A DNA stretch of 41,882 nt from NCBI GenBank assembly GCA_024698925.1, contig JAILQO010000048.1, positions 1 through 41,882 of the forward strand, in the 5' to 3' direction. The stretch is from Bacteroidaceae bacterium (lineage in GTDB: Bacteria > Bacteroidota > Bacteroidia > Bacteroidales > Bacteroidaceae). How positions within the stretch are numbered: position 1 is the stretch's first letter; every line of letters begins with the position of its first letter. The translations under genes and the position numbers were made by a program. The notes under the pieces were generated by a model. The model did not search any database and had not been told where the DNA came from. It saw only the letters and a list, made by a program, of their open reading frames with translations. Positions 1-6,565 of this stretch are shown here, one piece after another.

Positions 1-1
1 C

Positions 2-181
2 GTCGTATGCTCGCTGCTGGCTACATGCAGGAACCATGATGTCAATCCCCGGGACTACCTGAACGATGTCATCGGCCAGATGCCGTATCATGCAAAGGCA
101 TCGCATGAGGAACTCATCGGGCTGCTGCCTCACAAGTGGAAGCTGACACATCCAGAAGCTGTCATGACGAAGACTACATGA
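2..181 (+). CDS. IS66-family transposase, C-terminal fragment (partial)
   Basis: An open frame enters from the left edge and stops at TGA 179-181, giving 59 residues. It reads SLLATCRNHDVNPRDYL, then DVIGQMPYH, then a 'LLPHKWK' stretch. This matches the typical C-terminal region of IS66 transposases (S/TLLATC...G.NP..YL.DVL.R.P... LLP..W). The catalytic DDE core would lie upstream, outside the window. The frame is intact as far as it can be seen, so the element may be complete in the genome. It is the only transposase seen in the window. Confidence 0.8.
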   Translation, partial: VVCSLLATCRNHDVNPRDYLNDVIGQMPYHAKASHEELIGLLPHKWKLTHPEAVMTKTT

Positions 182-211
182 TATAGGTATCACATAAAGG
201 TGCACAAAAAG

Positions 212-251
212 CAACAGCAGCTATAGTCGAATAGGATTGTAGCTGCTGTTG
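212..251. terminator. Hairpin inside the IS right end
   Basis: A perfect 12-bp inverted repeat (CAACAGCAGCTA at 212-223 and TAGCTGCTGTTG at 240-251) is separated by 16 nt. It lies 30 nt after the transposase stop. No long T-run follows. It may end transposase transcription or block outward read-through, and it could equally be a structural part of the IS end. Confidence 0.45.
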
Positions 252-281
252 TTATAGTATATAGGTACTAATACCTGTAGT

Positions 282-389
282 TTATCGGATGCTTACGTCT
301 ATCTTATACGCCTGTGAGAAACCCGACAGGCTCCAGCCGATAAACCAGATCACCATGAGTGATTTCTGGAAAAACTCTTTCTTCTTCAT
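282..389 (-). pseudogene. 5' end of a secreted-protein gene truncated by IS66
   Basis: An ATG at 389 (minus) opens a frame beginning MKKKEFFQKS, followed by a hydrophobic core (LMVIWFIGWSLSGF) and SQA. This is a convincing Sec signal peptide with cleavage near residue 26. The native sequence appears to run only to residue 31 (codon 299-297). From 296 leftward the frame is IS sequence and stops four codons later at TAA 284-282. The gene has its own promoter (424-431). Too little remains to name the protein. I infer that the IS disrupted it, since the rest of the gene would lie beyond the element's other end, outside the window. Confidence 0.6.
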
Positions 390-423
390 AATATTGGTAT
401 TAAGGAATGATGATTGAATGGTG

Positions 424-431
424 CAAAGGTA
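424..431 (-). promoter_or_regulatory. Promoter -7 element of the IS-disrupted gene
   Basis: TACCTTTG on the minus strand matches the Bacteroidetes -7 consensus TAnnTTTG. It lies 34 nt upstream of the ATG at 389 and implies a short 5' UTR. The same motif recurs before many genes in this window. Confidence 0.65.
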
Positions 432-450
432 AGCATAATCGGACTAACTA

Positions 451-483
451 CAAAAAGAAAATCCCTATCTTGCGATGGGGATT
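451..483 (-). terminator. Terminator of the gyrA-TPR unit
   Basis: A 10-bp stem (460-469 with 474-483, one mismatch when read on the minus strand) has a 4-nt loop. On the minus strand it is followed by a T-rich tract (451-460 is CAAAAAGAAA on the plus strand). It starts 29 nt after the TPR gene's stop codon. Confidence 0.7.
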
Positions 484-511
484 CTCCTATTAGTTCAGAT
501 GCTGAGTGATA

Positions 512-1813
512 TTACTGTTCCAGCAGCTTTTCCATTTCCTTTTGCTTAGCCTTGTTGTCCAGGATGTAGTACACGGTGGAGAGGCGGCTGGCCCACTTGT
601 GCGTGTTGTCCGGCTCGATCTCCTGCACCTTCAGGAAGTAAGGCTCGGCCTTCTGATAGGCCTCTTTAACAGGCTTGATGGCGTTGTTGTACTGAGCTTG
701 GGTCATGTTCTTGCCGCTGAGGGCTTCGTTGATGTCATAACCGTGGTTGCTCCAGCAAACACCTGCATTGTAATAAGCATCGGAGAAGTTAGGATCGGTC
801 TCGATGGCCTTGTCAAAGTAAGGAATGGCATCGGTGTACTTCTTGTTGTTCATCAGCACCAGGCCCTTGGCGTAGTTACCAATCTTGCTGGTCTCGTTGC
901 CTGCCAGCACATCATCGGCAAATGCCATTGCATTGGCATTGTCATTGTGGCTGAAGTAGTATGCCAGGATGTTCTGGGCTACAGCCTCCGTGGAGGAAGG
1001 ATCTGCGACAACGATTTCACGACCTACCTTCAACCATTGTGCGGTATCACCCTTCTCGATCAGAGCGGCCAGGTGGAGCTGGTTCACATTATCCTTCTCC
1101 TGGGTGTACTGATGGGCCTGAGGGATGAACTGCAGGAAGGTGTCATAATCCTTAGCGAAGTAAGCGGAGAGGCAGGTAAAATAGGCAATCTGAGCGGTCT
1201 GCTCGTCCTTCTCCATCTCGGCGGCAACATCCTTGAGGATGGTGTAAGTCTTAGGATAAGTCATCCAGCGCTTGAAAGCCTCCACTGCCTTGCCGAACTT
1301 GGAGTTGTCCTTGGTATTCTGACCTTCTGTGAAATACATCTGGCCCAGATAAGCTACATAGGGACGGAACTTGAAGACATTGGCCTGGTTGGGCATCGTA
1401 TAAGGATCCTTCTCACCTTTCAGGCCCATCTCCTGAGTGACCTTGTAGCATTTCTCCATAGCGTCCAGGGCCTCATAAATGTTCTGGGAGAGCTGGTCCA
1501 GATCCACAGGCTCTTTGTTGATCACCTTGTCCAACAGCGGAGAGAAGGTGTAAATATGCAACTGAGCCTTGATGTCCCAGGCATTAGCCAGTTCCTTCTT
1601 GGTCTCAGGGCTGGTGAGTGTAGGCTCAACCATAGACATGCACTGTGCCAGTTTGGTTGTCAGAGCCACCTGATCCTTATCATTCTTGTCGGGCTTTGCC
1701 ACAAGGTCCTGTACTTCATTCTTCAGGTCACGAGCCTTGCGCACCACTTTGTCCTGTGCTGATGCTGTTCCGGCAACGGCCAGAAGAGCGACTGCAAATA
1801 AAATCTTTTTCAT
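512..1813 (-). CDS. Periplasmic tetratricopeptide-repeat protein
   Basis: 433 residues. The N-terminus is a Sec signal peptide (MKKILFAVALLAVAGTASA, then QDK), so the protein is exported. The C-terminal half carries TPR helices. The clearest repeat is near residues 315-350 (GNYAKGLVLMNNKKYTDAI, then PYFDKAIETDPNFSDAYYN), and degenerate repeats occur from about residue 170. TPR proteins bind other proteins; no partner can be read from the sequence. There is no lipobox, so it is probably soluble in the periplasm. It lies 135 nt downstream of gyrA on the same strand, across a repeat-bearing spacer. No TAnnTTTG motif is visible in the spacer, so it may be co-transcribed with gyrA. The product class is confident; the role is unknown. 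Confidence 0.85.
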   Translation of the reverse strand: MKKILFAVALLAVAGTASAQDKVVRKARDLKNEVQDLVAKPDKNDKDQVALTTKLAQCMSMVEPTLTSPETKKELANAWDIKAQLHIYTFSPLLDKVINKEPVDLDQLSQNIYEALDAMEKCYKVTQEMGLKGEKDPYTMPNQANVFKFRPYVAYLGQMYFTEGQNTKDNSKFGKAVEAFKRWMTYPKTYTILKDVAAEMEKDEQTAQIAYFTCLSAYFAKDYDTFLQFIPQAHQYTQEKDNVNQLHLAALIEKGDTAQWLKVGREIVVADPSSTEAVAQNILAYYFSHNDNANAMAFADDVLAGNETSKIGNYAKGLVLMNNKKYTDAIPYFDKAIETDPNFSDAYYNAGVCWSNHGYDINEALSGKNMTQAQYNNAIKPVKEAYQKAEPYFLKVQEIEPDNTHKWASRLSTVYYILDNKAKQKEMEKLLEQ

Positions 1814-1847
1814 AACAGAGATTGTTTTAGTTAAAGATTCGTTTTAT

Positions 1848-1935
1848 TATTCAATTCTAAATTTTCTATTTTCAATTCTCAATTCTCAATTATCAATTAT
1901 TGAGGGGGCCTTCGGCCTGCCATTTAGACAGGCCA
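1848..1935. repeat. Low-complexity AATTGAGA repeats plus GGCCTG hairpin
   Basis: The gyrA-TPR spacer holds short imperfect direct repeats of the type TTCAATTCTCAATTCTCAA (about 1850-1900), followed by a hairpin (GGCCTG 1914-1919 with CAGGCC 1929-1934). The composition differs sharply from the flanking genes. I take it as a dispersed intergenic repeat. A processing or partial termination site between gyrA and the TPR gene is also possible. Confidence 0.5.
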
Positions 1936-1948
1936 AAGGAGATTAGGT

Positions 1949-4501
1949 TTACTGCTGGTTGTCACGATCCAATGTCACCGTTTGTCCGTCAGACAGTTGC
2001 GTGGGCTCTGGGAGCTCTACGGCACGTGCCTCTTCAGGCAAATCTTCCTCATCATCCTCGCGTGGGACAATGCAGACGTTGGCAATGGTATCGTTGCGCT
2101 TAGCCAGCTCGATGAGCTTCACACCCTGGGTGGCGCGACCTTGAATCTTGATGTCCTCCAGGTGCATACGAAGTGTGACACCGCTCTTGTTGATGATCAT
2201 GAGGTCGTCATCGTTGGTGACACTCTTAATAGCTGTCAGCAGACCGGTCTTCTCTGTCACCTCGAGGGTCTTCACACCCTTACCACCACGGTTGGTGATA
2301 CGGTAGTCCTCGACATCGGAGCGCTTGCCGAAGCCGCGTTCGCTAACCACAAGTATGCTCTCCTCTTCGGGCTTGTCGATGACAACCATGCCGACTACTT
2401 CGTTGCCTTCGCCTTCGAGCGTGATACCACGTACACCTGTTGCGGTACGACCCATAGCGCGGACGGTACCTTCGTTGAAGCGTACGGCACGACCCATGCG
2501 GCTGGCAATGATAACTTCGTTCTCACCATTGGTCAGAGCGACATCGACGACACGGTCGCCATCGGCGATATTGATAGCGTTGACACCATTGGTACGCGGA
2601 CGGCTGTAATCTGCCAGCGAGGTCTTCTTGATGGTACCGTTCTTGGTGCAGAACAGGACGTAGTGCGAAGCGTTGAAGTCGGCATCGTTGAGCTTGCGCA
2701 CATAGAGGCATGCGTTAACGGCATCATCGGGCTCAATGTTGAGCATGTTCTGGATGGCACGTCCCTTGGAGGCTTTGTTGCCTTCGGGAATGTCATAGAC
2801 CTTCAGCCAGTAGCAGCGACCCTTCTTAGTGAAGAACAACATCGTGTTGTGCATCGTAGCACGATACAGGTATTCGATGAAGTCGCCATCACGCGTTGAG
2901 GAGCCCTTGGCACCCACACCTGCACGTCCCTGTGCACGGAACTCAGCCAGCGGCGTGCGCTTGATGTAGCCGAGATGACTGATGGTAATAACCACCTCAT
3001 CATCAGAATAGAAGTCCTCGGGGTTGAATTCTTCGCTGGAATAGACAATCTCAGAGCGACGGGCATCGCCGAACTTCTCTTTGACCTCCAGGAGTTCGTC
3101 CTTAATGACCTTCCAGCAGAGGGCGTCATCGGTCAGGATCTGATTGTAGTACTCAATCTTCTTCATGAGCTCGTCGTACTCAGCATGCAGTTTCTCCTGC
3201 TGCAGGCCTGTGAGCTGTGCCAGACGCATATCTACGATAGCACGGGACTGCAACTCATCGAGCTTGAAGCGCTCTTCCAGTCGCTTGCGAGCCTCCTCAG
3301 GAGTCTTGCTGGACTTGATGATCTGTACTACCTCGTCGATATTGTCGCTGGCGATGATCAGTCCTTCCAGGATGTGGGCACGCTCCTCAGCTTTGCGCTT
3401 ATCGAATTCGGTGCGACGGATGGTCACCTCATGACGGTGATCCACGAAGCACTTGATCATATCGCGCAGGGTCATCAGCTTGGGACGTCCATTGACCAGC
3501 GCGATGCTGTTCACGGAGAAGGAGGTCTGCAGCTGCGTCATCTTGAACAGCTTGTTCAGCACCACGTTGGCGTTGAAGTCGCGCTTTACGTCAATGACGA
3601 TACGCATACCCTCGCGGTCGCTCTCATCGTTGGCGTTGCTGATACCTTCAATCTTATGCTCGTTGACGAGGTCGGCGATGTACTTGATGAGCTCAGCCTT
3701 GTTGACGCCATAGGGAATCTCGCTGATGACAATCTTATCGTGTGTCTCGCCCGGCTCAATCTCAGCCTTCGCACGCATGATGACGCGTCCGCGGCCTGTC
3801 TCGTAGGCATCGCGCACGCCCTGCATACCATATATATAGGCTCCCGTGGGGAAGTCAGGAGCAGGGATATACTGCATCAGGCCCTGAACGTCAATATCCG
3901 GATTGTCGATATAAGCCACACAGCCATCGATGCACTCGCTGAGGTTGTGGGTGGGGATATTGGTAGCCATACCTACGGCAATACCCGTAGCACCATTCAC
4001 GAGCAGATTGGGGAACAAGGTAGGCAGTACGCTGGGCTCCTTCTCCTTGCCGTCGAAGTTGTCCACCATATCTACCGTCTCTTTCTCCAGGTCCTGCATC
4101 ATAGCTTCGCCCATAGCAGCCAGACGGGCCTCGGTGTAACGCATAGCAGCAGGTGAGTCACCATCCACACTACCGAAGTTACCCTGACCATCTACGAGGG
4201 TGTAGCGCATGTTCCAGTCCTGAGCCAAACGCACCATCGCGAAGTAAACGCTGGAGTCGCCATGGGGATGGTAGTGACCGAGCACGTTACCGACGGTACG
4301 TGCGCACTTGCGGTAATCGTGATCATGGGTGTTACCATCTACACGCATACCATAGAGGATGCGGCGATGTACGGGTTTGAAGCCGTCGCGAGCGTCAGGC
4401 AAAGCACGGGCTACGATGACGGACATTGAGTAGTCGAGAAACGACGACCGCATCTCGCGTTCAATGTCCACTTTGATAATTCTGTCTTCTGAATCTTGCA
4501 T
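1949..4501 (-). CDS. gyrA: DNA gyrase subunit A
   Basis: 850 residues, the usual length for GyrA. The subunit cuts and rejoins DNA during ATP-driven negative supercoiling, working with GyrB in an A2B2 complex. The N-terminal breakage-reunion domain shows HPHGDSSVYFAMVR (residues 78-91) and the catalytic tyrosine Y122 in AAMRYTEAR. The C-terminal beta-pinwheel starts near residue 520 and carries the GyrA-box variant QGRAGVGAKGS. This glycine-rich form, rather than GyrA-type QRRGGKG, supports gyrase over topoisomerase IV, though ParC is the main alternative. At the quinolone-determining region, Ser83 is kept but the position of E. coli Asp87 is Phe. The promoter is 155 nt upstream, and a hairpin sits just before the start codon. 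Confidence 0.95.
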   Translation of the reverse strand: MQDSEDRIIKVDIEREMRSSFLDYSMSVIVARALPDARDGFKPVHRRILYGMRVDGNTHDHDYRKCARTVGNVLGHYHPHGDSSVYFAMVRLAQDWNMRYTLVDGQGNFGSVDGDSPAAMRYTEARLAAMGEAMMQDLEKETVDMVDNFDGKEKEPSVLPTLFPNLLVNGATGIAVGMATNIPTHNLSECIDGCVAYIDNPDIDVQGLMQYIPAPDFPTGAYIYGMQGVRDAYETGRGRVIMRAKAEIEPGETHDKIVISEIPYGVNKAELIKYIADLVNEHKIEGISNANDESDREGMRIVIDVKRDFNANVVLNKLFKMTQLQTSFSVNSIALVNGRPKLMTLRDMIKCFVDHRHEVTIRRTEFDKRKAEERAHILEGLIIASDNIDEVVQIIKSSKTPEEARKRLEERFKLDELQSRAIVDMRLAQLTGLQQEKLHAEYDELMKKIEYYNQILTDDALCWKVIKDELLEVKEKFGDARRSEIVYSSEEFNPEDFYSDDEVVITISHLGYIKRTPLAEFRAQGRAGVGAKGSSTRDGDFIEYLYRATMHNTMLFFTKKGRCYWLKVYDIPEGNKASKGRAIQNMLNIEPDDAVNACLYVRKLNDADFNASHYVLFCTKNGTIKKTSLADYSRPRTNGVNAINIADGDRVVDVALTNGENEVIIASRMGRAVRFNEGTVRAMGRTATGVRGITLEGEGNEVVGMVVIDKPEEESILVVSERGFGKRSDVEDYRITNRGGKGVKTLEVTEKTGLLTAIKSVTNDDDLMIINKSGVTLRMHLEDIKIQGRATQGVKLIELAKRNDTIANVCIVPREDDEEDLPEEARAVELPEPTQLSDGQTVTLDRDNQQ

Positions 4502-4511
4502 GTTCTTGTCT

Positions 4512-4526
4512 GCGGCACCTTGCCGC
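4512..4526 (-). promoter_or_regulatory. Hairpin in the gyrA leader, next to the start codon
   Basis: GCGGCA-CCT-TGCCGC is a perfect 6-bp, GC-rich stem with a 3-nt loop. It ends 11 nt upstream of the gyrA ATG, where a 30S subunit would bind. It may modulate translation, but no direct evidence is available. Confidence 0.35.
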
Positions 4527-4656
4527 GGTTATTAATGTGATCTTATGTATAAATCTGTAAGAATATTTCTAATTGAATTTTTTCTTTAAAGCCGTTAGAG
4601 GGCAAATTAGGGGCCTTTTTGGGCATTTTGCATCAAAATGTATCCTTTTCAGCGCA

Positions 4657-4664
4657 CAAAAGTA
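4657..4664 (-). promoter_or_regulatory. gyrA promoter -7 element
   Basis: TACTTTTG on the minus strand fits TAnnTTTG. It predicts a leader of about 150 nt before gyrA, longer than most leaders in this window. Confidence 0.6.
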
Positions 4665-4729
4665 CATAAAATCCCCTACCCCGCCAAATCTTTTATGCTA
4701 AAAGTAGTTACCATCTGTTGACTTCATAC

Positions 4730-4761
4730 AAAAAAGGCTGCGTCATTCATTTGACACAGCC
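4730..4761 (-). terminator. Terminator after ispF
   Basis: On the minus strand the 10-bp stem GGCTGTGTCA / TGACGCAGCC (one G-T wobble; 4752-4761 with 4736-4745) is followed by six T residues. It lies 24 nt after the ispF stop and closes the GH43-FAH-porU-porV-ispF unit. It is one of the clearest intrinsic terminators in the window. Confidence 0.88.
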
Positions 4762-4785
4762 CTATATCACGTTTAATTCTATATG

Positions 4786-5268
4786 CTACATCTTCTCAAT
4801 CAGGCAGACGGCATAAGCAGAGATACCCTCCTCGCGCCCTGTGAAGCCGAGGCGTTCCGTAGTGGTAGCCTTGATGCTGACGTCATCTGGGTCGCAACCT
4901 ATGACTTCTGCCAGGCAAGCCTGCATGGCAGGGATATGCGGATTGAGCTTAGGACGCTCCGCACACACGGTGGTGTCGATATTGCCTACACGATACCCTT
5001 TCGTAGCAATCAGCGCAATGGTCTTACGTAGCAGAATCTTACTGTCTATCCCGTCAGTCTCGGCGGCGGTATCAGGGAAATGATAACCGATATCACGCAT
5101 ATTGGCGGCGCCCAGAAGTGCATCGCAAATGGCATGAATCAACACGTCGGCATCAGAATGGCCCAGTAGCCCCAGGCTATGGTCTATCTTAATGCCACCC
5201 AACCACAAATCGCGGTCTGGCACTAACTGATGAACATCAAACCCAAATCCTACTCGCATAATCCTCAA
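4786..5268 (-). CDS. ispF: 2-C-methyl-D-erythritol 2,4-cyclodiphosphate synthase
   Basis: 160 residues, normal for IspF. The enzyme cyclises CDP-methylerythritol 2-phosphate, releasing CMP, in the MEP isoprenoid pathway. The divalent-metal ligands are visible as D11 and H13 in GFGFDVHQL, with a third His in the 'GLLGHSDADVLIHA' region. The 'GYHFPDT' and 'SIKATTTERLGFTGR' motifs are typical. An alternative start at the second ATG (residue 4, nt 5259) gives the more usual 'MRVGFGFDVH' beginning. The gene is last in its unit, 49 nt after porV across an AT-rich repeat. dxr, another enzyme of the pathway, is 23 kb away in this window. Confidence 0.95.
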   Translation of the reverse strand: MRIMRVGFGFDVHQLVPDRDLWLGGIKIDHSLGLLGHSDADVLIHAICDALLGAANMRDIGYHFPDTAAETDGIDSKILLRKTIALIATKGYRVGNIDTTVCAERPKLNPHIPAMQACLAEVIGCDPDDVSIKATTTERLGFTGREEGISAYAVCLIEKM

Positions 5269-5318
5269 TCCTTAAATTTAAATCTTTAAATCCTTAAATC
5301 CTCAAATCTATAAATTCT
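5261..5318. repeat. AT-rich tandem-like repeat between porV and ispF
   Basis: The spacer is built from variants of the words AATCCTCAAT, CCTTAAAT and AATCTTTAAAT, arranged head to tail. It contains no gene. It looks like an expanded low-complexity intergenic repeat comparable to that at 1848-1900. Confidence 0.5.
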
Positions 5319-6505
5319 TATCGTCCTCCGCCAAAGAGGCTCTGAATGCCGTCGAGGTCAAAGGAGAGTGTGAAGCGCATGGTCTGGTCCAACGGATTGG
5401 TCTGCGCCGTCGAGAACACGTAGGAAGCATCCAGCGAGAAGACACTCATCTTGAAGCCAGCACCAGCGGTGATATATTTACGGTTACCCTTGTTGGCAGC
5501 TTCGTCGTGATAACCTGCACGGAGGAAGAAACGGTCGTTGTAGGTGTATTCCACACCAGCGCTCCATTGAATCTCCTCCAGCTCCTCCTTGAAGCCATTG
5601 GGGGCATCGTAGAAGCTCTTGAAGATACCTGCAATCGGTGAGATATCATAGTAATCGCGCTGCACACGATCGGTGTAGTCGTTATCCGACTCATCGGTCT
5701 CGCGCTTGGGATAGGTCGGCACCAACATTTTGTTGGCATCGGCACAGAGCGAGAGGCGGTTGTACTCGTCAAAGGGAATCGTCAGGTTCAGGCCCAAACG
5801 CAGGTTCGTGGGAATGAACTCGGAGTTGTCATCGCCGCCAAAGCTGATCTTGGAACCGATGTTGCTCAGGTTCAAGCCCAAGCCGAGGCCACACTCGCGG
5901 TTGCCCAACATAACATAGTTGTTATAGTACATCGAGATGTCTGCCGCAAACGCTTTGCCAGGAGAGCTCTCGGCTTCATAGTCGTAGGTGATGTCAGAGT
6001 AGATGAAACGCATACCCACAGACATGGAGAACGTCTCGGACAACATACGCGAATAGGCAGCATCGACGGCAAATTCATAAGGATTAATCGTCATACCCTC
6101 GGTAGCACCGCCTTCGTCGCCCCATCCTAACTGCACCTCACCGAGTGAGAAATAGCGCAGCGATCCGCTGATGGCGCTATAGTCGCCAATACGATAGAAG
6201 CCAGCTACATTCGCCAGGTTGATATCGCTGACCAACTTACGCAACCAAGGAGTATAGCTCAACGAGGCGCCTGCACGTGCCACACAGAACGGATATTTAG
6301 CAGGATTCCAGTATTGCGAGTTGACGTCGGCCTCAGTCGCAGCGCCCACATCACCAAGACCACCACCACGTGCGTCTGGCGCAATAGCGAGCGAGGTAAC
6401 GCTGGTCGTTACGGGGTTGAACATGTTTTCCTTGTCTTGCGCTGCTACGCGGGTTGTGATAGCGAGTAGCGCCAGGAGTGTCAGATATTTGAATGCTTGT
6501 TTCAT
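5318..6505 (-). CDS. porV: Type IX secretion system outer-membrane protein PorV
   Basis: 395 residues from the chosen ATG at 6505. An in-frame ATG at 6565 would add 20 charged residues before the signal peptide MKQAFKYLTLLALLAI...VAAQ, so the downstream start is preferred. PorV (LptO) is a FadL-like 14-strand outer-membrane barrel. It collects T9SS cargo from the translocon and delivers it to the PorU sortase. Typical features are the early 'SLAIAPDARGGGLGDVGAAT' stretch, the 'QYWNPAKYPF' motif and alternating aromatic/polar strands, ending in a C-terminal 'TMRFTLSFDLDG' strand. It is directly downstream of porU (60 nt), the usual pairing in Bacteroidales. The spacing suggests co-transcription. 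Confidence 0.92.
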   Translation of the reverse strand: MKQAFKYLTLLALLAITTRVAAQDKENMFNPVTTSVTSLAIAPDARGGGLGDVGAATEADVNSQYWNPAKYPFCVARAGASLSYTPWLRKLVSDINLANVAGFYRIGDYSAISGSLRYFSLGEVQLGWGDEGGATEGMTINPYEFAVDAAYSRMLSETFSMSVGMRFIYSDITYDYEAESSPGKAFAADISMYYNNYVMLGNRECGLGLGLNLSNIGSKISFGGDDNSEFIPTNLRLGLNLTIPFDEYNRLSLCADANKMLVPTYPKRETDESDNDYTDRVQRDYYDISPIAGIFKSFYDAPNGFKEELEEIQWSAGVEYTYNDRFFLRAGYHDEAANKGNRKYITAGAGFKMSVFSLDASYVFSTAQTNPLDQTMRFTLSFDLDGIQSLFGGGR

Positions 6506-6565
6506 GCGATGTTCTTTTGATGCCTTTCGATGCATTTTCCTATATATAACGGAAACAAAGCTCAT

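Larger units (their letters stand above)
1..296 (+). mobile_element. IS66-family insertion sequence, right end (partial)
   Basis: The window opens inside an insertion element. A transposase C-terminus ends at 181. A non-coding tail follows and ends at GATGCTTAC (288-296), which reads GTAAGCATC on the minus strand. That resembles the GTAAGC-type termini known for IS66 elements. Immediately beyond 296 a minus-strand reading frame with a signal peptide begins, cut off at this point, which supports 296 as the element boundary. The rest of the element and its other inverted repeat lie outside the window. The boundary is an inference; the family call rests on the transposase tail. Confidence 0.72.

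Noticed and set aside
506..1762. 418-codon plus-strand ORF opposite the TPR gene
   Set aside because: It is antisense to a well-supported gene, Leu/Val-rich as expected from the complementary frame, and has no recognisable domain. Similar long shadows at 2975-4156, 7706-8584, 12441-13850 and 37225-38490 were rejected for the same reason.
5268..6505. porV start at 6565
   Set aside because: It would place 20 charged residues before a normal signal peptide; the ATG at 6505 begins the signal peptide directly.
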